From contig OZ018409.1 of the NCBI GenBank assembly GCA_963969595.1, positions 5,904,520 to 5,968,519 on the forward strand: a DNA stretch of 64,000 nucleotides, in the 5' to 3' direction. The notes below the pieces were generated by a model. It had not been told where the DNA came from, searched no databases, and worked only from the letters and a program-made list of their open reading frames with translations. A program made the position numbers and the translations under genes. The first letter of the stretch is position 1. Every line of letters begins with the position of its first letter. Positions 11,610-24,440 of the stretch are shown here, piece by piece. This DNA is from Neckera pumila (Eukaryota > Streptophyta > Bryopsida > Hypnales > Neckeraceae).

Positions 11610-14309
11610 TAAAAAAAATTGATAGAACCTTTACTATTAACATCTAAAATCCAACTCAAAAATTGCATTGTATGGCTATAATGACCAACTCAAATTGTTC
11701 ATTAAAACTTGCTTAATCATATAAGGACATTGTAGACCTAAAATGTCTGATGGATGACTTCATCGTTAACTATAGAAACAAAAAATGCACCTGCTGATCC
11801 AATAATTAGAGTATTTTAGTGACCACCCTAGTCACAAAGGCCGCAACCTTTTAGGGTTAACAACAAACTCTTGTACAAGTTTTCTATTTGCAAGTTGATG
11901 GGCTTGATCGAAAAGAACTGAGACCCACTATTATTTGGCAAAAAATTGGGAATATAGTAGAACGTCTTTTAGTACAGTCTGCTAATACATAATATGCACT
12001 AAGAAAGTTAGTAGGGTGGGTCCAATTTCAAGGATATTTTCTGGAAAGTAGTGTTGTTAGATGCCATGTTAGTGGCCATTACTGCACCTCTCCAAATGTA
12101 TAAACCTCTCTTAGTGGATAGTCCCATTATATATTATGCACTAAGAAAGGTTCTATTGTATAATACAATCTTTCAAGAGGACCTAAAAGTCATGAAATGT
12201 TTGGAGTGAATAATTTGGGAAAACCGCCCAACCATTACGGCTTGGCTTAGCCAAATTCAATAACACAAGGTCATGAGAATTAATTCACACCCAGCTGCAA
12301 TACCAATGTAAGTGGGATTGTTTATAAAGTAAATATGCCTATTACCAATCAAATTTATTATTTAGGTACCTTGGAGAAGCTATTTTTCAACTTACGTATT
12401 TTTGAGAGATTGAAAATTTTGAATGAAGTCATTTGCAGGTATAATCGAGATATTCTAACAAGAACTAAATTTTCTATGATTTTTCAAAGTTTGTTGGGAC
12501 TCAATTGATAAAGCATGATTAGATACCCTCATACTAAAGTACATGGTAACATGTCTCCTCTCCAAGTGCATTGTCATGATGCTAAAGGGTTACTAAGATT
12601 GTGGTAATGAGAATATCTTGTAGGTGACGCCATTGGGTGGTAGACAAAATTAGGCAATTATCCTCGGGGGGTGCACTCCTTGAAAAAAATAAGGATATAG
12701 GTGCGAACACTAGGTATTTAAATGGGGGGTATTAATTTTGTTCATTGATTATTCTCAGGTCTATCATTATATAATTTTCTAATTTGAACCATTAAAAAGG
12801 AGACATACATTAATTATAATCCCTAATTGATATGAATATGTCATAATGTCATATGCTATATTGGTTCAATTTTTTTGCACTACTTGCAATTACAAAATTT
12901 GGTGTAGGGTTTAGAGTTCACGATTAGGGGGCTTTTTAACCATTTAGTGCTTTGAAGTCCAAAAATTCATATCTAATTCCACAAAGCTCCAAAATTGTGA
13001 AACAACTTGGATTAGATGCCAATTCTAGTCGTCTTTCAAGGAGAATTTCTTGAAAAATACTTTAAGAAGTTTCACCTCCTCAAAATCTAATTTTAGTTCT
13101 TAAATGGGCAATTTATAGACCTCTTACCTTTTAAGCTCAATTTGTAATCAATTTCTCATTGACAGCTTTTTAGTAGCAAAATTGATATTCATGTAAAGTG
13201 CAGATATTTGTAGCTTCAAAAATCATAATCCAATTGTAGGCTTTGTCATTATCTAGATTTAATTTTATTTTTGAAACAAATGAAACATATTTTCATTGAT
13301 AAAAGATAACTTACAAGCCGGCTAGCCACAAGTGGCCAAGGTGAATTGCCCCCATTGCTTGTTCCCCCAATTCATTTTAGGTGTGCATGTAATAAAAAAG
13401 TCTCCTACTTTGTACTTGATTAATTTATTTTGTACAACCTTCTTCGTTAATTTTGGAGCTTTTGATTGCAAATATAAACTCAAAACTTGCAAATTTTATC
13501 GTGCATTGCAAATTTAAAAAATCAACATTTTCCCTTGGGTACAAGTGGGGGGGTCAGTTCACCCAGACTTTACAGGTGGCCTACCCAGAAGAGAAACAAG
13601 ATGTATATGACCAGACCAAATAAGACTAGAGAAGAGAAAAGACATTAAGCTATCTAGATTGTAAGCGATAGTAAACCATTCCATTTTGAATTTTTGATGA
13701 TACTGCTTTTGGAAAAATGCATTTTTGAATGCATTCCCATAACTAATGTGTTCACAATTTATTCCTCACATGGAGTTTTAACCACAACCTGCATATACTA
13801 GGATGATACCCTCATTTAACTCTGACACTACAAGTAGTAGGTAATATACAATAGATCATTATAGCTTAAAGAATCCAAAATAAAAAGACAATGTAGTATA
13901 AATGTGGAATGAAATGCCAGCTCAAAACCTATAATTAAGACTTTGGACCTAGTAAATTAATAAAAAGAGGCAATATTTTAAGTCTAAATTTTTCCTAATG
14001 CATCCCATTATTCCACACCCTATAGTATTTACAATGCACCCAATGACATTTTACATACACTATAGTATAATCAACCAATTTATAATTTTTAGCTCCAATG
14101 TTTTTTGGGCACCCTATCATTTGTTTGCATGTAGTTTGCTACTTCTACCACTTACTGCACCCCCCGAGCAATTATCTTAGATGATAATTGGAGGATTTTC
14201 TTCAAAGATTTTAGAAGGAGCATATTGTGCAGTCATTGGGACATGACTAGGCTTAACTCTAAATTGTTGCTCTGGACTAACTGTATCCAGTAGATGATAA
14301 GGAATCTTT

Positions 14310-14455
14310 CTACTTAAGGCAAAAGTGCAAATGTTCATCCTTGGAATTTTGACTTCCAATGAATGCTCTTGAGTTCTTTTAAGCAATTGATAATTCCCAT
14401 GATACCAAAAAGGATGATTTCTACAGTGACCAATTCAACATTCCAAGGATAAAAA
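14310..14455 (+). repeat. Dispersed repeat R2, copy 1
   Basis: It shares 'gttcatccttggaatttt' and a following segment with 'gatgatttc' with copies at 16085-16290 (inverted) and 51950-52150. Confidence 0.5.
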
Positions 14456-16084
14456 TCACTACTTCTCAAAGCATACATAACATTGTTTACCAGCTGAGTA
14501 CTCACCCTCCAGATGGAAGTATCATTCGCTTCAAGATGCTGCCTTGGATTTAAGTTATAATCCCGTGGATGGCATTGATTAGCGCAAGCTCATTTTGTCA
14601 GTGTTCTGATGATTCAATTGGTTGTGCAGAAAATGAGCAATGAAAGGCACCACGCACAAGCAGCTAACTAGCTAGGTGCACTATTGGAGGGCTCCTTGTT
14701 TTGGGGGAGCAAAAGGGACCCCCCTAGCGTTAGTTAATAATGTTATGTAAAAGGATAAATGTATACATATTATACCCAACTTTAACAACAAAATCATTGA
14801 CTTTTGACGTCAATCTCCCAAAGTGGTGGCTTTTCTATCTCTAGGAGTTTAACCCTTAAAAGACCATAGACTTTTTTTTTTTAAAACACACTCAAAATTG
14901 CCATTTCTACTACAAAAGGCAAAAAAGTTACACAGTTTTTTTGCACATCTAAACACAAGATCTTACACTACACCAACATAAGAATATATGGAAGAAATTT
15001 CAGGAACTTTAACTACATAGATTGCAAGATATTTGTGTTTAAAGTTAAGGATTCAAGAACTAATTGAAATAAAAATTATCACCATTGCAAAAGAAGAACT
15101 ACATCCCATCATTCCGATTCTTTTTGTAATTCATCATCCTACTTGTATATTCCTACAGAGCTAACATATTTTTTTATCTTCAAAAAAAGTTTCAAAAAAT
15201 AACGCCAAAAATTGAGGTCCTACGAACCCATTAAAAATCCATTTTTAAAACAAATCATTTATGAAGTGTCAAGACAAGTGAACAAATGATCCAAAATAAA
15301 AATTAAAAACATTCTCTACATTCTTGAGCAATAAAAACATATTTGAAGACAATTATAGTGAATTATTAGCTTCTAAAGGGGACTTTTTATAATTGGTTTG
15401 TACACTCAAGGTTAACCTTGAAAGGACAAGATCTATCACGTAGATAGTTGGCAAAAATCAATTTGATTTATGAAATTCTTGAAGTCAGCCACTAGTCTAT
15501 TGGTCTCTTTTTGGCTTCAATATGCTTTTAAGATTCACTTCTAAAAGATAGAGCCTACAACTATGCATGTAATCAAACTTGAAAATCGTTCAACATGTAC
15601 TTTCCATTTTTTCTCTATTTATGAGTGAATTTTTTGGTTTTGTTATTTATAGATGAAACAACATGTCTAATATTTGTCATAAACTTTTCAATTTTGTTTG
15701 TCAAAAATTTCAAATTATCATAAATTTTTTAAGAAAAAATAAAGAAAATTCACATCAAATCAAATACAAATCATGCTTAAAAAATCTAAAATTTTCAAAA
15801 TTTTCAAAATGGAAGTAAATTATAAAGTAGAACATTGTAGTATAAAGAAATTTCTTGATTTCACTCTATATTTAAAAACAAGATTATAGATCCTCAACTT
15901 TTAACTTTATTAATAATGGTTATTTTAAGATATTTTTCAAAATTTGTAGTGCAATTAAGTGAAGTAGAAATTACAATTTAGAAGTTTCATTTTGTTAAAT
16001 TTATTCAAAAGCAAAAGAAATCATTTTGAATGTCAAAAACAAGTTTAAAATAAGTTTAAAACAAATTTAAAACAAGTTTAACCT

Positions 16085-16290
16085 TGTAAGGATGAACTAG
16101 TCTTTGTGGAAATCATCTTTTCTGATACCGTGGGAATTAATAGCTTAAAAATGGAAAAGCACTCAATCAAGGACAAGCTACTATGCAAGGTCCCCTTTAT
16201 GCATAAAATTTCAAGGATGAACAATCACACTTCTGTCCTACATGCAAAGATTCTTTGTCATGCATCGGACACTTAGTGTCCACAACAACC
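16085..16290 (-). repeat. Dispersed repeat R2, copy 2 (inverted)
   Basis: In reverse complement it contains 'ggacactaagtgtcc', 'gacaaagaatctttgcatg' and 'gttcatccttgaaatttt', matching 51950-52150. With copy 1 it brackets 14455-16085 as inverted repeats, so the two could be ends of one roughly 2-kb element. Confidence 0.5.
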
Positions 16291-16559
16291 TTACAAGGTT
16301 AAAGGGAAAAAAGCTCAAAATATTGAAATACACAAGGATAGCATACCATTTTTTTGATAAACTATCCCATATAAAATAAAACAACAACTAAAATGTCTTG
16401 AATTTAACTAAATGACGTCGCCACAGAGGATCAATAAAGTTGCAAACAAAAAATCAGATGAAAATAATCCTTTTCAATATGCACCAAGCCTGGTTGACCA
16501 TCCAAAGGACACCAACACGTCCTCAGCCTTCCAAGGTTAATAAAACTCGAGGGAATCAC

Positions 16560-16840
16560 AGCTGGAGATGATGCAATAACTTACACGCTAGCTTCCCAAA
16601 GCGGAAAGACTACCGTATCTAAAGAGGACTTTGAAAAATCCAAATGATGAGAGAGAATTCCGTTAAGAATCAGAGCAGGCATGAGAAGCACCAATGAATC
16701 CAAAAAGTTCATGCTACTCGTTGGAGATGGCAACCTTGGCCCGAATGAGCTTCGAGGTGGCAATGCCGTTTTCATTTGCAAAAACCTAGTCTCACCTCCT
16801 GGAGTTCCAGGAGAAACCTTCAATGACAAACCTCCTTCCT
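16560..16840 (-). pseudogene. Fragment of the BRCT gene: end of exon 4 fused to last exon
   Basis: On the minus strand the reading GTPGGETRFLQMKTALPP, RSSFGPRLPSPTSSMNFLDS is nearly identical to the end of exon 4 of the intact gene (58560-58700). It is followed after about 14 nt of the former intron by ILNGILSHHLDFSKSS, which corresponds to the last exon (54646-54752). Exons 5 to 9 are missing. The open frame through the fusion (16581-16916) is accidental. It has the same strand as the intact gene and lies about 120 bp beyond the DDR4 stop codon. Confidence 0.85.
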
Positions 16841-17013
16841 CTGAGAACCCGGTCAGCTCAAAAGTGTGCAGGTTTCTAAAGTGTTGAGCTACGCTACGTG
16901 GTTTTCCAGAATACAAGTAAATGTTTCTGCCTCCTTCAGATTAATGTACACCGTAACTACAAATTGTGTGCATCGCCATATGACGTCGTGATAAGTAAAG
17001 TCGAGAAGGTGTT

Positions 17014-19323
17014 TCAACCTGCCTCAGCACCGTGGACTGGTTCCTCATCAGAGTACTCACTCTCCCCATTATCTGACAAGGGACTACTTCCCCGGACCGC
17101 AGTGGCAACCTCATTTAAATCAAGCAATTGTCTTCGTCTTCCATCACCTTTACTGTTGTCAACTTCGTGGCCAGTGCTATCCTCTTCATCGAAATCTACA
17201 GAACCTGCTGCTTGTTGATCCTCCTCAGAACCTGACCGTGCTGAGTGTTGTACCGACTGTTCCTCAGAATGATCAATAGACTGAGCATCGTCTTCGATAG
17301 GAAATGCATGAATATTCTTCCTCTTTGCTCGAGTATCTCTCCCATTCCGCATTTCAGAACTGTAACCACTTGCTTCATGGCTGTCACTTGCTTCCTCAAA
17401 CCCCACCTCAGCGATCTCTGCGCGATCTAGAGCTTGGGCACTGCTTTCGGCCCTAGCTCCTCCAAGCCTCCGCGACCGCCGTTGCGAATCTCGCACAAAT
17501 TGGCCATCGAAGTCACTACCCTCGCCGTCGCTCACTCTAGTCATATCGAAAACAGGTCTGGCGTTTCTGCGTGCACCTTCTCGAGAAATGTCATTTACTA
17601 GCCGTACCTTAGGACCTCGCCTTGGCTGTTTCCTCAATCGCTCTTCGCTCCCGCCACCGTCACTGTCGCCTCCACGAAAATCACCGTAGTCATCACTATC
17701 TTCAGAAAGTTTCTCGCCATCTCCATCCCCATCAAAATCAGCGTCGTCCTGATCGTCTCCTCTGAAGCTCTCACCTCCCTCTGAAGAGAGGCTTTCTCTA
17801 CGTTGCCTGGCAGCAAGGTAATCATCATCATACACGGCCTCCCCTTCGATTTCTTCATCACTGAACCCTAATTCAGCTTCAACAAGATGCGGCGCCAAAC
17901 CTGCAACACCAGGCTCACCCTCCTCCCCAAACTCGGCTCCGGGGTACAATTGAGAGTTGCGAGATGACCGTCTGACAGCACCACCCCCGTTCGCATACCC
18001 ATAAGCAGCATTCCCATTCCGGAGGTGATCCAGCTCGTCCACACCGTTGGCAGATCCAGGGTCGCGTCTCAAAGAAATCTCAGAGACGTTCTTCTTAGTG
18101 AACTTGATTGCCTCGCTGATGGAACGATCAAACTCATCAAATGTGTAGGTTACGGGTTTTCTTTCCCTGCGTGACCTTCCTGCTGCAAGCCCGTTCCCTT
18201 GTAACATGTTATCCAGAAGCACAGCTTCCCGCTGTTGTTTCTTAACCATGCGATCTTTCTTCTTCTGAATCTCTTCCAGCTGAGGCATAAGACCAAGCGT
18301 AATTTTCTTACCAATTGCCGCTTCCAACCGATTCCGACTTTCCAACAACCTAGAAGAAACCTCCTGGAACTCCTCGAAATTAGTAGCAACAGTCTCCCAA
18401 TTGCCTGGAATTGGAGGAGGCACATTTCGACTCCTGCCCCAGCCCCTGCCCTTATTTTTCGATGGTGGTGGTGGCATGGTTGGCTGCCACTCCCTGTACA
18501 GTCTCTGTCCCATTACAGGATCCTCCTCTAGCCAGAAGGTAGTTCCTTCAGCTCCACAGCCAGACCTATCCTTCCGCACTACAGCATCTAACTGATTTCG
18601 TTTCATGGAATCCTCAACGTAAAACCGAGCATCATCTTGATTGACGCGCATCTCACATAGTGCCAGCAACACTCGGACGCGTGTCGGTGGATCGAATTCC
18701 AAGTATGCAGCCAGCTCTGCGCCTTGACAAGGAATCAAAGGACACGGAACTTCAGCAACCCTCCACCACCAATCTTTAAACTTCTTGCTTAGAACAGTGG
18801 GCCAGGTATCACCGCGAAGCGGAACTCGGGCTGCAGGCGGTACACCCTTCACCAAAACCACGTGAATGGTATCCAACAGAGAATTAGGGTTGAGGAAGGC
18901 AGACTCTAGTTCGTCCATCGTAAACTCTGGTAAATTGTTGATGAGATGTCGAAACACAAGAAAAAAGTTCATCACAGCGGCCATCTCCCACATACTTCGA
19001 AGCTCCAAACGATCCGCAGATACCGAAGAAGGAAGAGCAAGCGAGACAGCCCTTATGCCTGTGCGGCTTGCACTGGGCCGGGATGATGGCGGTCGTTCAG
19101 CTGAAACAGTACGCTCACTCGACCATGTCCTTGGCAGGGGGGGAGTGGCCGGCGAAACAAAAGGGCCATCATCCGGAAACCGTCGCCGCGAAGAGCAAGC
19201 TCTCGAAGGCCGCTTTGCAGGGGGTTCCACAACTGGAGATAATGGTGGCTTCGCCATCCTGTTAATGTCTCCCAGTGGACGTTTCCTCTCCGTTCTCTCC
19301 TTCCGGTTCCTCACTTCGTTCAT
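17014..19323 (-). CDS. DDR4: DDT-domain protein, DDR4-like (ISWI-associated)
   Basis: An uninterrupted 769-codon frame; the ATG at 19321-19323 is the first in-frame ATG. Residues about 108-160 (LRSMWEMAAVMNFF, NNLPEFTMDELESAFLNPN) form a DDT domain. Residues about 172-278 (DTWPTVLSKKFKDWW, VRVLLALCEMRV, FWLEEDPVMGQRLYRE) correspond to the WHIM-like region. Residues about 308-322 (NWETVATNFEEFQEV) and 382-400 (GRSRRERKPVTYTFDEFDRS) match the plant DDR4 type closely. The last 300 residues are acidic, serine-rich and probably disordered. In Arabidopsis, DDR proteins associate with the ISWI remodellers CHR11 and CHR17, so a nuclear chromatin-remodelling role is inferred. The N-terminus is rich in Arg, Ser and Pro. 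No frame damage is visible. A decayed BRCT-gene fragment lies just beyond its stop codon. Confidence 0.9.
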   Translation of the reverse strand: MNEVRNRKERTERKRPLGDINRMAKPPLSPVVEPPAKRPSRACSSRRRFPDDGPFVSPATPPLPRTWSSERTVSAERPPSSRPSASRTGIRAVSLALPSSVSADRLELRSMWEMAAVMNFFLVFRHLINNLPEFTMDELESAFLNPNSLLDTIHVVLVKGVPPAARVPLRGDTWPTVLSKKFKDWWWRVAEVPCPLIPCQGAELAAYLEFDPPTRVRVLLALCEMRVNQDDARFYVEDSMKRNQLDAVVRKDRSGCGAEGTTFWLEEDPVMGQRLYREWQPTMPPPPSKNKGRGWGRSRNVPPPIPGNWETVATNFEEFQEVSSRLLESRNRLEAAIGKKITLGLMPQLEEIQKKKDRMVKKQQREAVLLDNMLQGNGLAAGRSRRERKPVTYTFDEFDRSISEAIKFTKKNVSEISLRRDPGSANGVDELDHLRNGNAAYGYANGGGAVRRSSRNSQLYPGAEFGEEGEPGVAGLAPHLVEAELGFSDEEIEGEAVYDDDYLAARQRRESLSSEGGESFRGDDQDDADFDGDGDGEKLSEDSDDYGDFRGGDSDGGGSEERLRKQPRRGPKVRLVNDISREGARRNARPVFDMTRVSDGEGSDFDGQFVRDSQRRSRRLGGARAESSAQALDRAEIAEVGFEEASDSHEASGYSSEMRNGRDTRAKRKNIHAFPIEDDAQSIDHSEEQSVQHSARSGSEEDQQAAGSVDFDEEDSTGHEVDNSKGDGRRRQLLDLNEVATAVRGSSPLSDNGESEYSDEEPVHGAEAG

Positions 19324-20150
19324 TTTGAGAGACACCGAGACTACTTGATTCGTATCGAACAATCAGGGCAAACAGCAGCCCTCCGTAAACTTCCACTCAA
19401 ACCTGGTTGCCTGCGCAAACGAACTGATGAAAGGGATCATAAGGTATCAATGACTTCTCGCGGCTTCACAACCTAGGTGGATCCGCTACTCGCCTTGTCT
19501 AACACAGAAGTAAGCTTCCAACTAAAGACATACGAGCCTCCGCGGAAGTCGAATGGAATGATCCACCAGTCAACCCTAATTCATTCCAAAGCTTAATGCT
19601 CATCTTGCATTGCCAATGTAAAAGCAAGTCTGCGATTCGATGAAAACCTAGATGACTCCATAATCTGTTCCGATCACCACATCACCATACCGGAATTTCA
19701 ACTAGTCAATTCTAACTCATCCAAAGCGCAAGCCAAACTTCCCGAGGCACCAAACCTACATCCCATGGGTGTATGAAAGTCCGCGCCGCACCTCACCCTC
19801 AGTTATCCGGTTAAACTCAAAACATAACCACATCTTCCATTCCTGAAATCACAGAAACCTAGAATCTCGCCATCCTCGTTCCAAATTCTCGCCACAACAC
19901 CCCGACTACTTAATTCCTGCCCCGAAAACCGATAACCCTACCCTCGCCAACCAGCCGTCTGCTCTCAACAGGAAATCTCCTCCCTGGACAGCGCCACAAG
20001 TGCGCCGCTCGTGTCTTCGAGAAGCGTACGCACAGTAGCCCGCACAGTCGCCCTCAGACTACGTCACGTGCCGCAAACGCGTTCTTCCCCGTAAACACGC
20101 CAGAGAAGCCGCTTCTAGGTTTGGAAAAACGAGAGGAAAAAACTAGAGGT
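19324..20150 (-). promoter_or_regulatory. 5' leader and promoter region of the DDR4-like gene
   Basis: GC content stays gene-like up to about 20150 and then drops sharply, so transcription probably starts in 19.4-20.1 kb. No TATA box is obvious; short frames (for example 20143-20487) have no recognised domain. Confidence 0.45.
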
Positions 20151-22319
20151 GGAGAGGACGGAGTGATGCAAGAGTTGGGGATGATGCCTTGAAGCGAATA
20201 GCGGCAGAGTCGGAGAGGCTGTGGAGAGTCTGGAGACGACTACCGGGGCTGTGGAGACGCCATAGCCAGACCTTAAAATGAACACGCGGGAGAAGGTCTT
20301 CGTCCCTTCCTCTCTCGGTCCTCAGAGTCGGTACTCGATGGATGAATGATAAATTCAGGAAAGTGGATGAATCGGTGTCTGTTCGTTGTCTGATTTGAAA
20401 TAGGAAATTTAACCCTGGAACGCCGCCAGCGCCACTCAGTGTCGTTTGCATGACAATCCAGGGGAGATGAAAAGCAATTGGAAGCATTTTTTCATTCCTC
20501 TTTTCTTTGTTGACCTTCTATGGTGAGTTATGAAGAATCTTCAATTGAATTTATTGTCTTTTCAATATTTGTCTTCAAGTGAATGAGATGTTAGTAAAAA
20601 AATGGATCACAAAATATGCTATTTTAGTGTATTTTGGGAAGTTGTTGCTCCTTGCTCTAAATTTGAAATTTTTCCACAAAAATGATATTTTTTGAGTTTG
20701 AACTCCAATTTGGATTTTGAAAAAGTTCCTAATATTGAATGTTTTATTGCAATTTGAACTTTGGATGTATTTTCAATGTTCATTATTTTTTATTTATAAG
20801 AATGATACGGAATTGAGTTTACACTTTGATGTTTGTCACTAAAATATTCACACGTGGTGAAATTTTTAGATTTTTGATATATTTTTCTATTTGATATGAT
20901 TTTTCTTCACTTTTTCTCTAAAAATTCTCAAAAAAAAAAAAAATTCACACAAAAATCTAAAAAATTTATAAAGTATAGAAGACATGTAATTCCATCTCTG
21001 AAAATAAATATAAAATTTTCATTCATATCTAATTGCAAAATGATAGAAAATTGAGTGATAGGCAGTGAAGCTTGAAATCAGTGGTCATGGATCCATCCTT
21101 GAAGGGTTAAAAACTTTGTATTCGGAGCATTGTGACATTTTTGTCAAAACATTCAGTAGCTCTATAGTGATGGTGTGGTATATTCCACACCCCAACAGTA
21201 TTTCATCAGTAATTACTCATGAATTAGACAGGTGGAGGATGTAGGGGCACACCATCACTATAAAACCAAGGCAACATCTCAGAGTGCTAATTCTGTTGCT
21301 TTTTTTTTATGGGGGGCGTGGAATAGTTGGAATACTGGAGTTTTTTAAATAAAATAAAGATGATTAGGGGAACACTGCAAAATAACATATTCTTGAAAAT
21401 AGGGACCTAAAAAAATTTACTCCAAAAGTTATGCACACAAAAAGAATAAATGACAATTTTTTTTTTCTTTGGTTTCAATTGCTAAGAAATAATGAAAATT
21501 TAGAAGTGTACTTTTTGGATGTCTAGAAATGCTTACACAACAAAGCCTTCTTTAAAATGGAAGACACTAAGTTTACTTTTCTTTAAAATTCTATCAATAA
21601 ATTCTTGCAACCTTAGTAAGAGACCATAGTGTCCAAATTTTGAAATGAAAATCATCATTTTAGATACATTATAATTCTAAAAATCTCTAAAACCTAAAGT
21701 GTCACAAAATAGAAAATTTGAGTCATAAACAGAAAAACTCTTTTAGAAATTACACAAAAATAGTGATTGATTTCACCACATGCTAATGAATGTTATGGTA
21801 GTTGTAGAGTAGGGTCAGCAAATGTTAAATAGATTCAAAATCAAGGTAGCCGACCCATTTCTGATCACTCCCCATTTTGGTGGTACAGTGTGTTGTCTTT
21901 CCGTGAATTTGTGACTCAATTTGCGGAGCAATTGTGGTGGGATATGATTGGTTGCAAGGTGGTCAATATTGCAACCAACCTTTGGTTGATTTTGCAAAGA
22001 GAATCTTCACAAAAAAACTCATAGTAATTACATTCTTTGTAATAAAATTCTGGAAAAATATGTAATTCTTCCAAATTCTAGTTTCATACACGGGAAAAAT
22101 CCCGCACTCAAAAAACCTACGCTCCAAATATGAGTAATCGCTTAAGTGGTTGAAAATGGGTCGATTACCTTCGATGTCAATTTTTGGAGATCTCTTTCCA
22201 AGAAAATCATGAATAAAGACATATCTCAGAGAAAATCTGTATTTTAATTATTTTGCTCAACGTATTTTTTAATAAATATTAAATATTTAGAAGGGATGTA
22301 TCAGCTCTATCCTTTGTTA
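20151..22319. other. AT-rich desert
   Basis: No gene is supported. The only structured piece is the short hairpin at 21163-21262. Confidence 0.4.
21163..21262. repeat. 100-bp inverted repeat with perfect 15-bp arms
   Basis: TATAGTGATGGTGTG at 21163-21177 is exactly complementary to 21248-21262. The loop is about 70 bp. It may be a remnant of a small foldback element. Confidence 0.6.
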
Positions 22320-22860
22320 TGGCACCTTTGTCATATATTTTTTGTATTTGGTCAATCATTTGGATTTAGGATCTGTTTATGATTGTTCAAGTCACTTGCA
22401 TTTTGTGTGCATTCTTAGTGCTTGTTTCTTTTCATGGCTTTTCATGTAAATGCACTTTCAAGTGCACTTTCAATCTTTTGGATATAGAATCCATTTACAA
22501 TTGTTCAAATCACTCACATATTGTGTATATGTTTTTCTTGGTGCTTGTCCTTTTTGTGGCATTTCATCAACAATAGTGTAGGCTTCTTATACAAGTGCAC
22601 TCTCAACCATTTGGATGTAGGAATTAGTTATGGTTAAGTTGTTCTAATCAACTACTTTTTAAGTGCACAAATTTTTTTCGTGCTTTCTTTTTTCAATGTC
22701 ATTTCATCAACAATGAAATAGGTCTATATTATAGGTGCCCTATCAATCATTTGGATATAGGATTCATTTATGATTCTTTAGGTCAACTCCTCTTTTTGTA
22801 TATTACTTTCATAGTGCTTCACTTTTTTGGATCATTTAATTGACAATGACATATATATTT
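22320..22860. repeat. Degenerate tandem repeat, about 120-145-bp unit, four copies
   Basis: The marker 'caatcatttggatatagg' or a variant recurs at 22353, 22471, 22614 and 22744. Each is followed by 'tttatgattgttcaagtcac' and later 'catttcatcaacaat'-type words. Confidence 0.65.
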
Positions 22861-24143
22861 GGTCTTTTAAATCTAAAATGGATAGATTTAACTATTTGAA
22901 GTTGGTATCACTAAATAAGATTATTTTTTATTGCAAAATTATTTCAATAAAGTCAAATCACTTGTTTAGTTATTATAATTTTCATATAAACAAATGTTTT
23001 TCTATATGTTGACAAATTCGGAAAAACAAGATATAAAACCATAGAATTTTTAAGCACCATGACAATATTTCATAACAAAAATCATGATTACTTTGAAATT
23101 TTGAGACACTACAAGTATAGCATCCCATATAGCGTTAATGCGTTATCATTTCAAGGAAATACAACTGTCATTGAAGCTATGAATATTTAAAAATTTCTTT
23201 TATCTATCATTTCATCCACATTTTGGCCTTCAATACTATTAAAAGAATAATGTTGCTTTACAACTATTATTGTAGTGGCAAAATGCCAAAAATAATGGGG
23301 TGGTGATTCACTCCACTAAGAACCGCCACAAGTTTTCAAGGGCAACTATTGAGAGTTGAAGAGGTTCTAGAAGCACAAGTTCACATGCAAATTTATAAAG
23401 ATTTTTTTAAAATTATGATTTTTTAACAATTGAAGAAAATAAAATTTTAGTAAATCTTTTAGTCTATTTATAATATAAATTTATTTAAATTTAAAGATAA
23501 AAAGCTAAAGTTCCTCTTTATACAACCATTAACATACGCCCAAAGGCTTATCTTAATAATGTTCAAAGTGATGATAATTTGTAGTTTCTTTTCTATATTG
23601 ACAAATATAAAGTATACTTAGAGTATATTTTGAGCTGTAGAGGATTTAGTGATGGAAAATTCTACATGAATATTAAAGCCCCCAAAGAACAACTTAACCC
23701 TAAAGGACCAATATGCGTTTTTTGGCAATATAGAAGTTTTAGGCAGGTATGTGTGATGAGAGATTTGCATATTTTGGGCTGAAATTTTTATAGAAGGTGG
23801 AGACAAGGAATATCTTTCATATGCACCAAATTTCATGACATTTGAAAATTAGGCCATAACTTTTTACTCATATTTTTTTCATGTTACATTATCATAAAAT
23901 ACGAGCCAAAAGTTATGGGAAAAAAATAAAATTTCAGGATGTAGACTGTTTATTACAACATTGCAACCATTGGGATTGGCATTTTTCACTTCTATAATTA
24001 ACTTCTTAATAGTTTAGTATTTTGAACCATTCTCTACTTTCTACTTATTATTTTTTCCTATATGTTGTACAATTCCAAATAATTTGAAAATTTTCAAGCA
24101 TGTAGCCAACTTGCTTTGAAGAATGAATCCAAAGAAGCACAAC
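22861..24143. other. AT-rich desert
   Basis: No gene or clear element is visible. Confidence 0.4.
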
Positions 24144-24420
24144 CATTAGGGAAAATTTCAGCCCTCCTAAACGCCGCTAAAGAATTGATTTATGGAACCC
24201 CTTTGGTGCAATTTCAGAATGAATAAAAAAATATTATAAAAATAAAAATAAAAATAAAAAACATTAAGAAAATAAAAATTTGACGTGGCACTACTAGTAC
24301 CACATTAGCACCCAATTTTTAAATATTAAAAAATAATTTTGGATTTTGGATTTTTCCCATAATTGCACCGGGTGGGTGCCAAACTCACGGCCTTCTGGAG
24401 GGCTGAAATTTTTCCTAATG
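24144..24420. mobile_element. MITE, copy 1 of a tandem pair
   Basis: The terminal inverted repeats begin CATTAGGGAAAATTTCAGCC and end GGCTGAAATTTTTCCTAATG. The interior contains 'gtggcactactagtaccaca' and is non-coding. Confidence 0.8.
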
Positions 24421-24440
24421 CACTTTAGAATTTTTTTCAT

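Larger units (their letters stand above)
11610..16560. repeat. Decayed duplicate of the downstream flank of the BRCT gene, with insertions
   Basis: Blocks at about 11610-11950, 12220-12325, 14177-14260, 14760-15410 and 16530-16560 match, in order and orientation, the sequence 53740-54640 just 3' of the BRCT gene. The copy here is AT-richer (many C to T and G to A differences). It is expanded by insertions, notably about 1.85 kb between 12325 and 14177. No gene is supported within it. Confidence 0.7.

Noticed and set aside
16581..16916. 111-codon frame as a gene
   Set aside because: It is the fused remnant of two BRCT-gene exons plus former intron sequence, open by chance.
18866..19348. 160-codon + strand frame and other frames within 17.2-19.3 kb
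   Set aside because: They are antisense shadows of the GC-rich DDR4-like coding sequence.
22320..22860. CRISPR-like array
   Set aside because: Units are long, diverged over their whole length and without spacer structure, in a eukaryotic context; it is a decayed tandem repeat.
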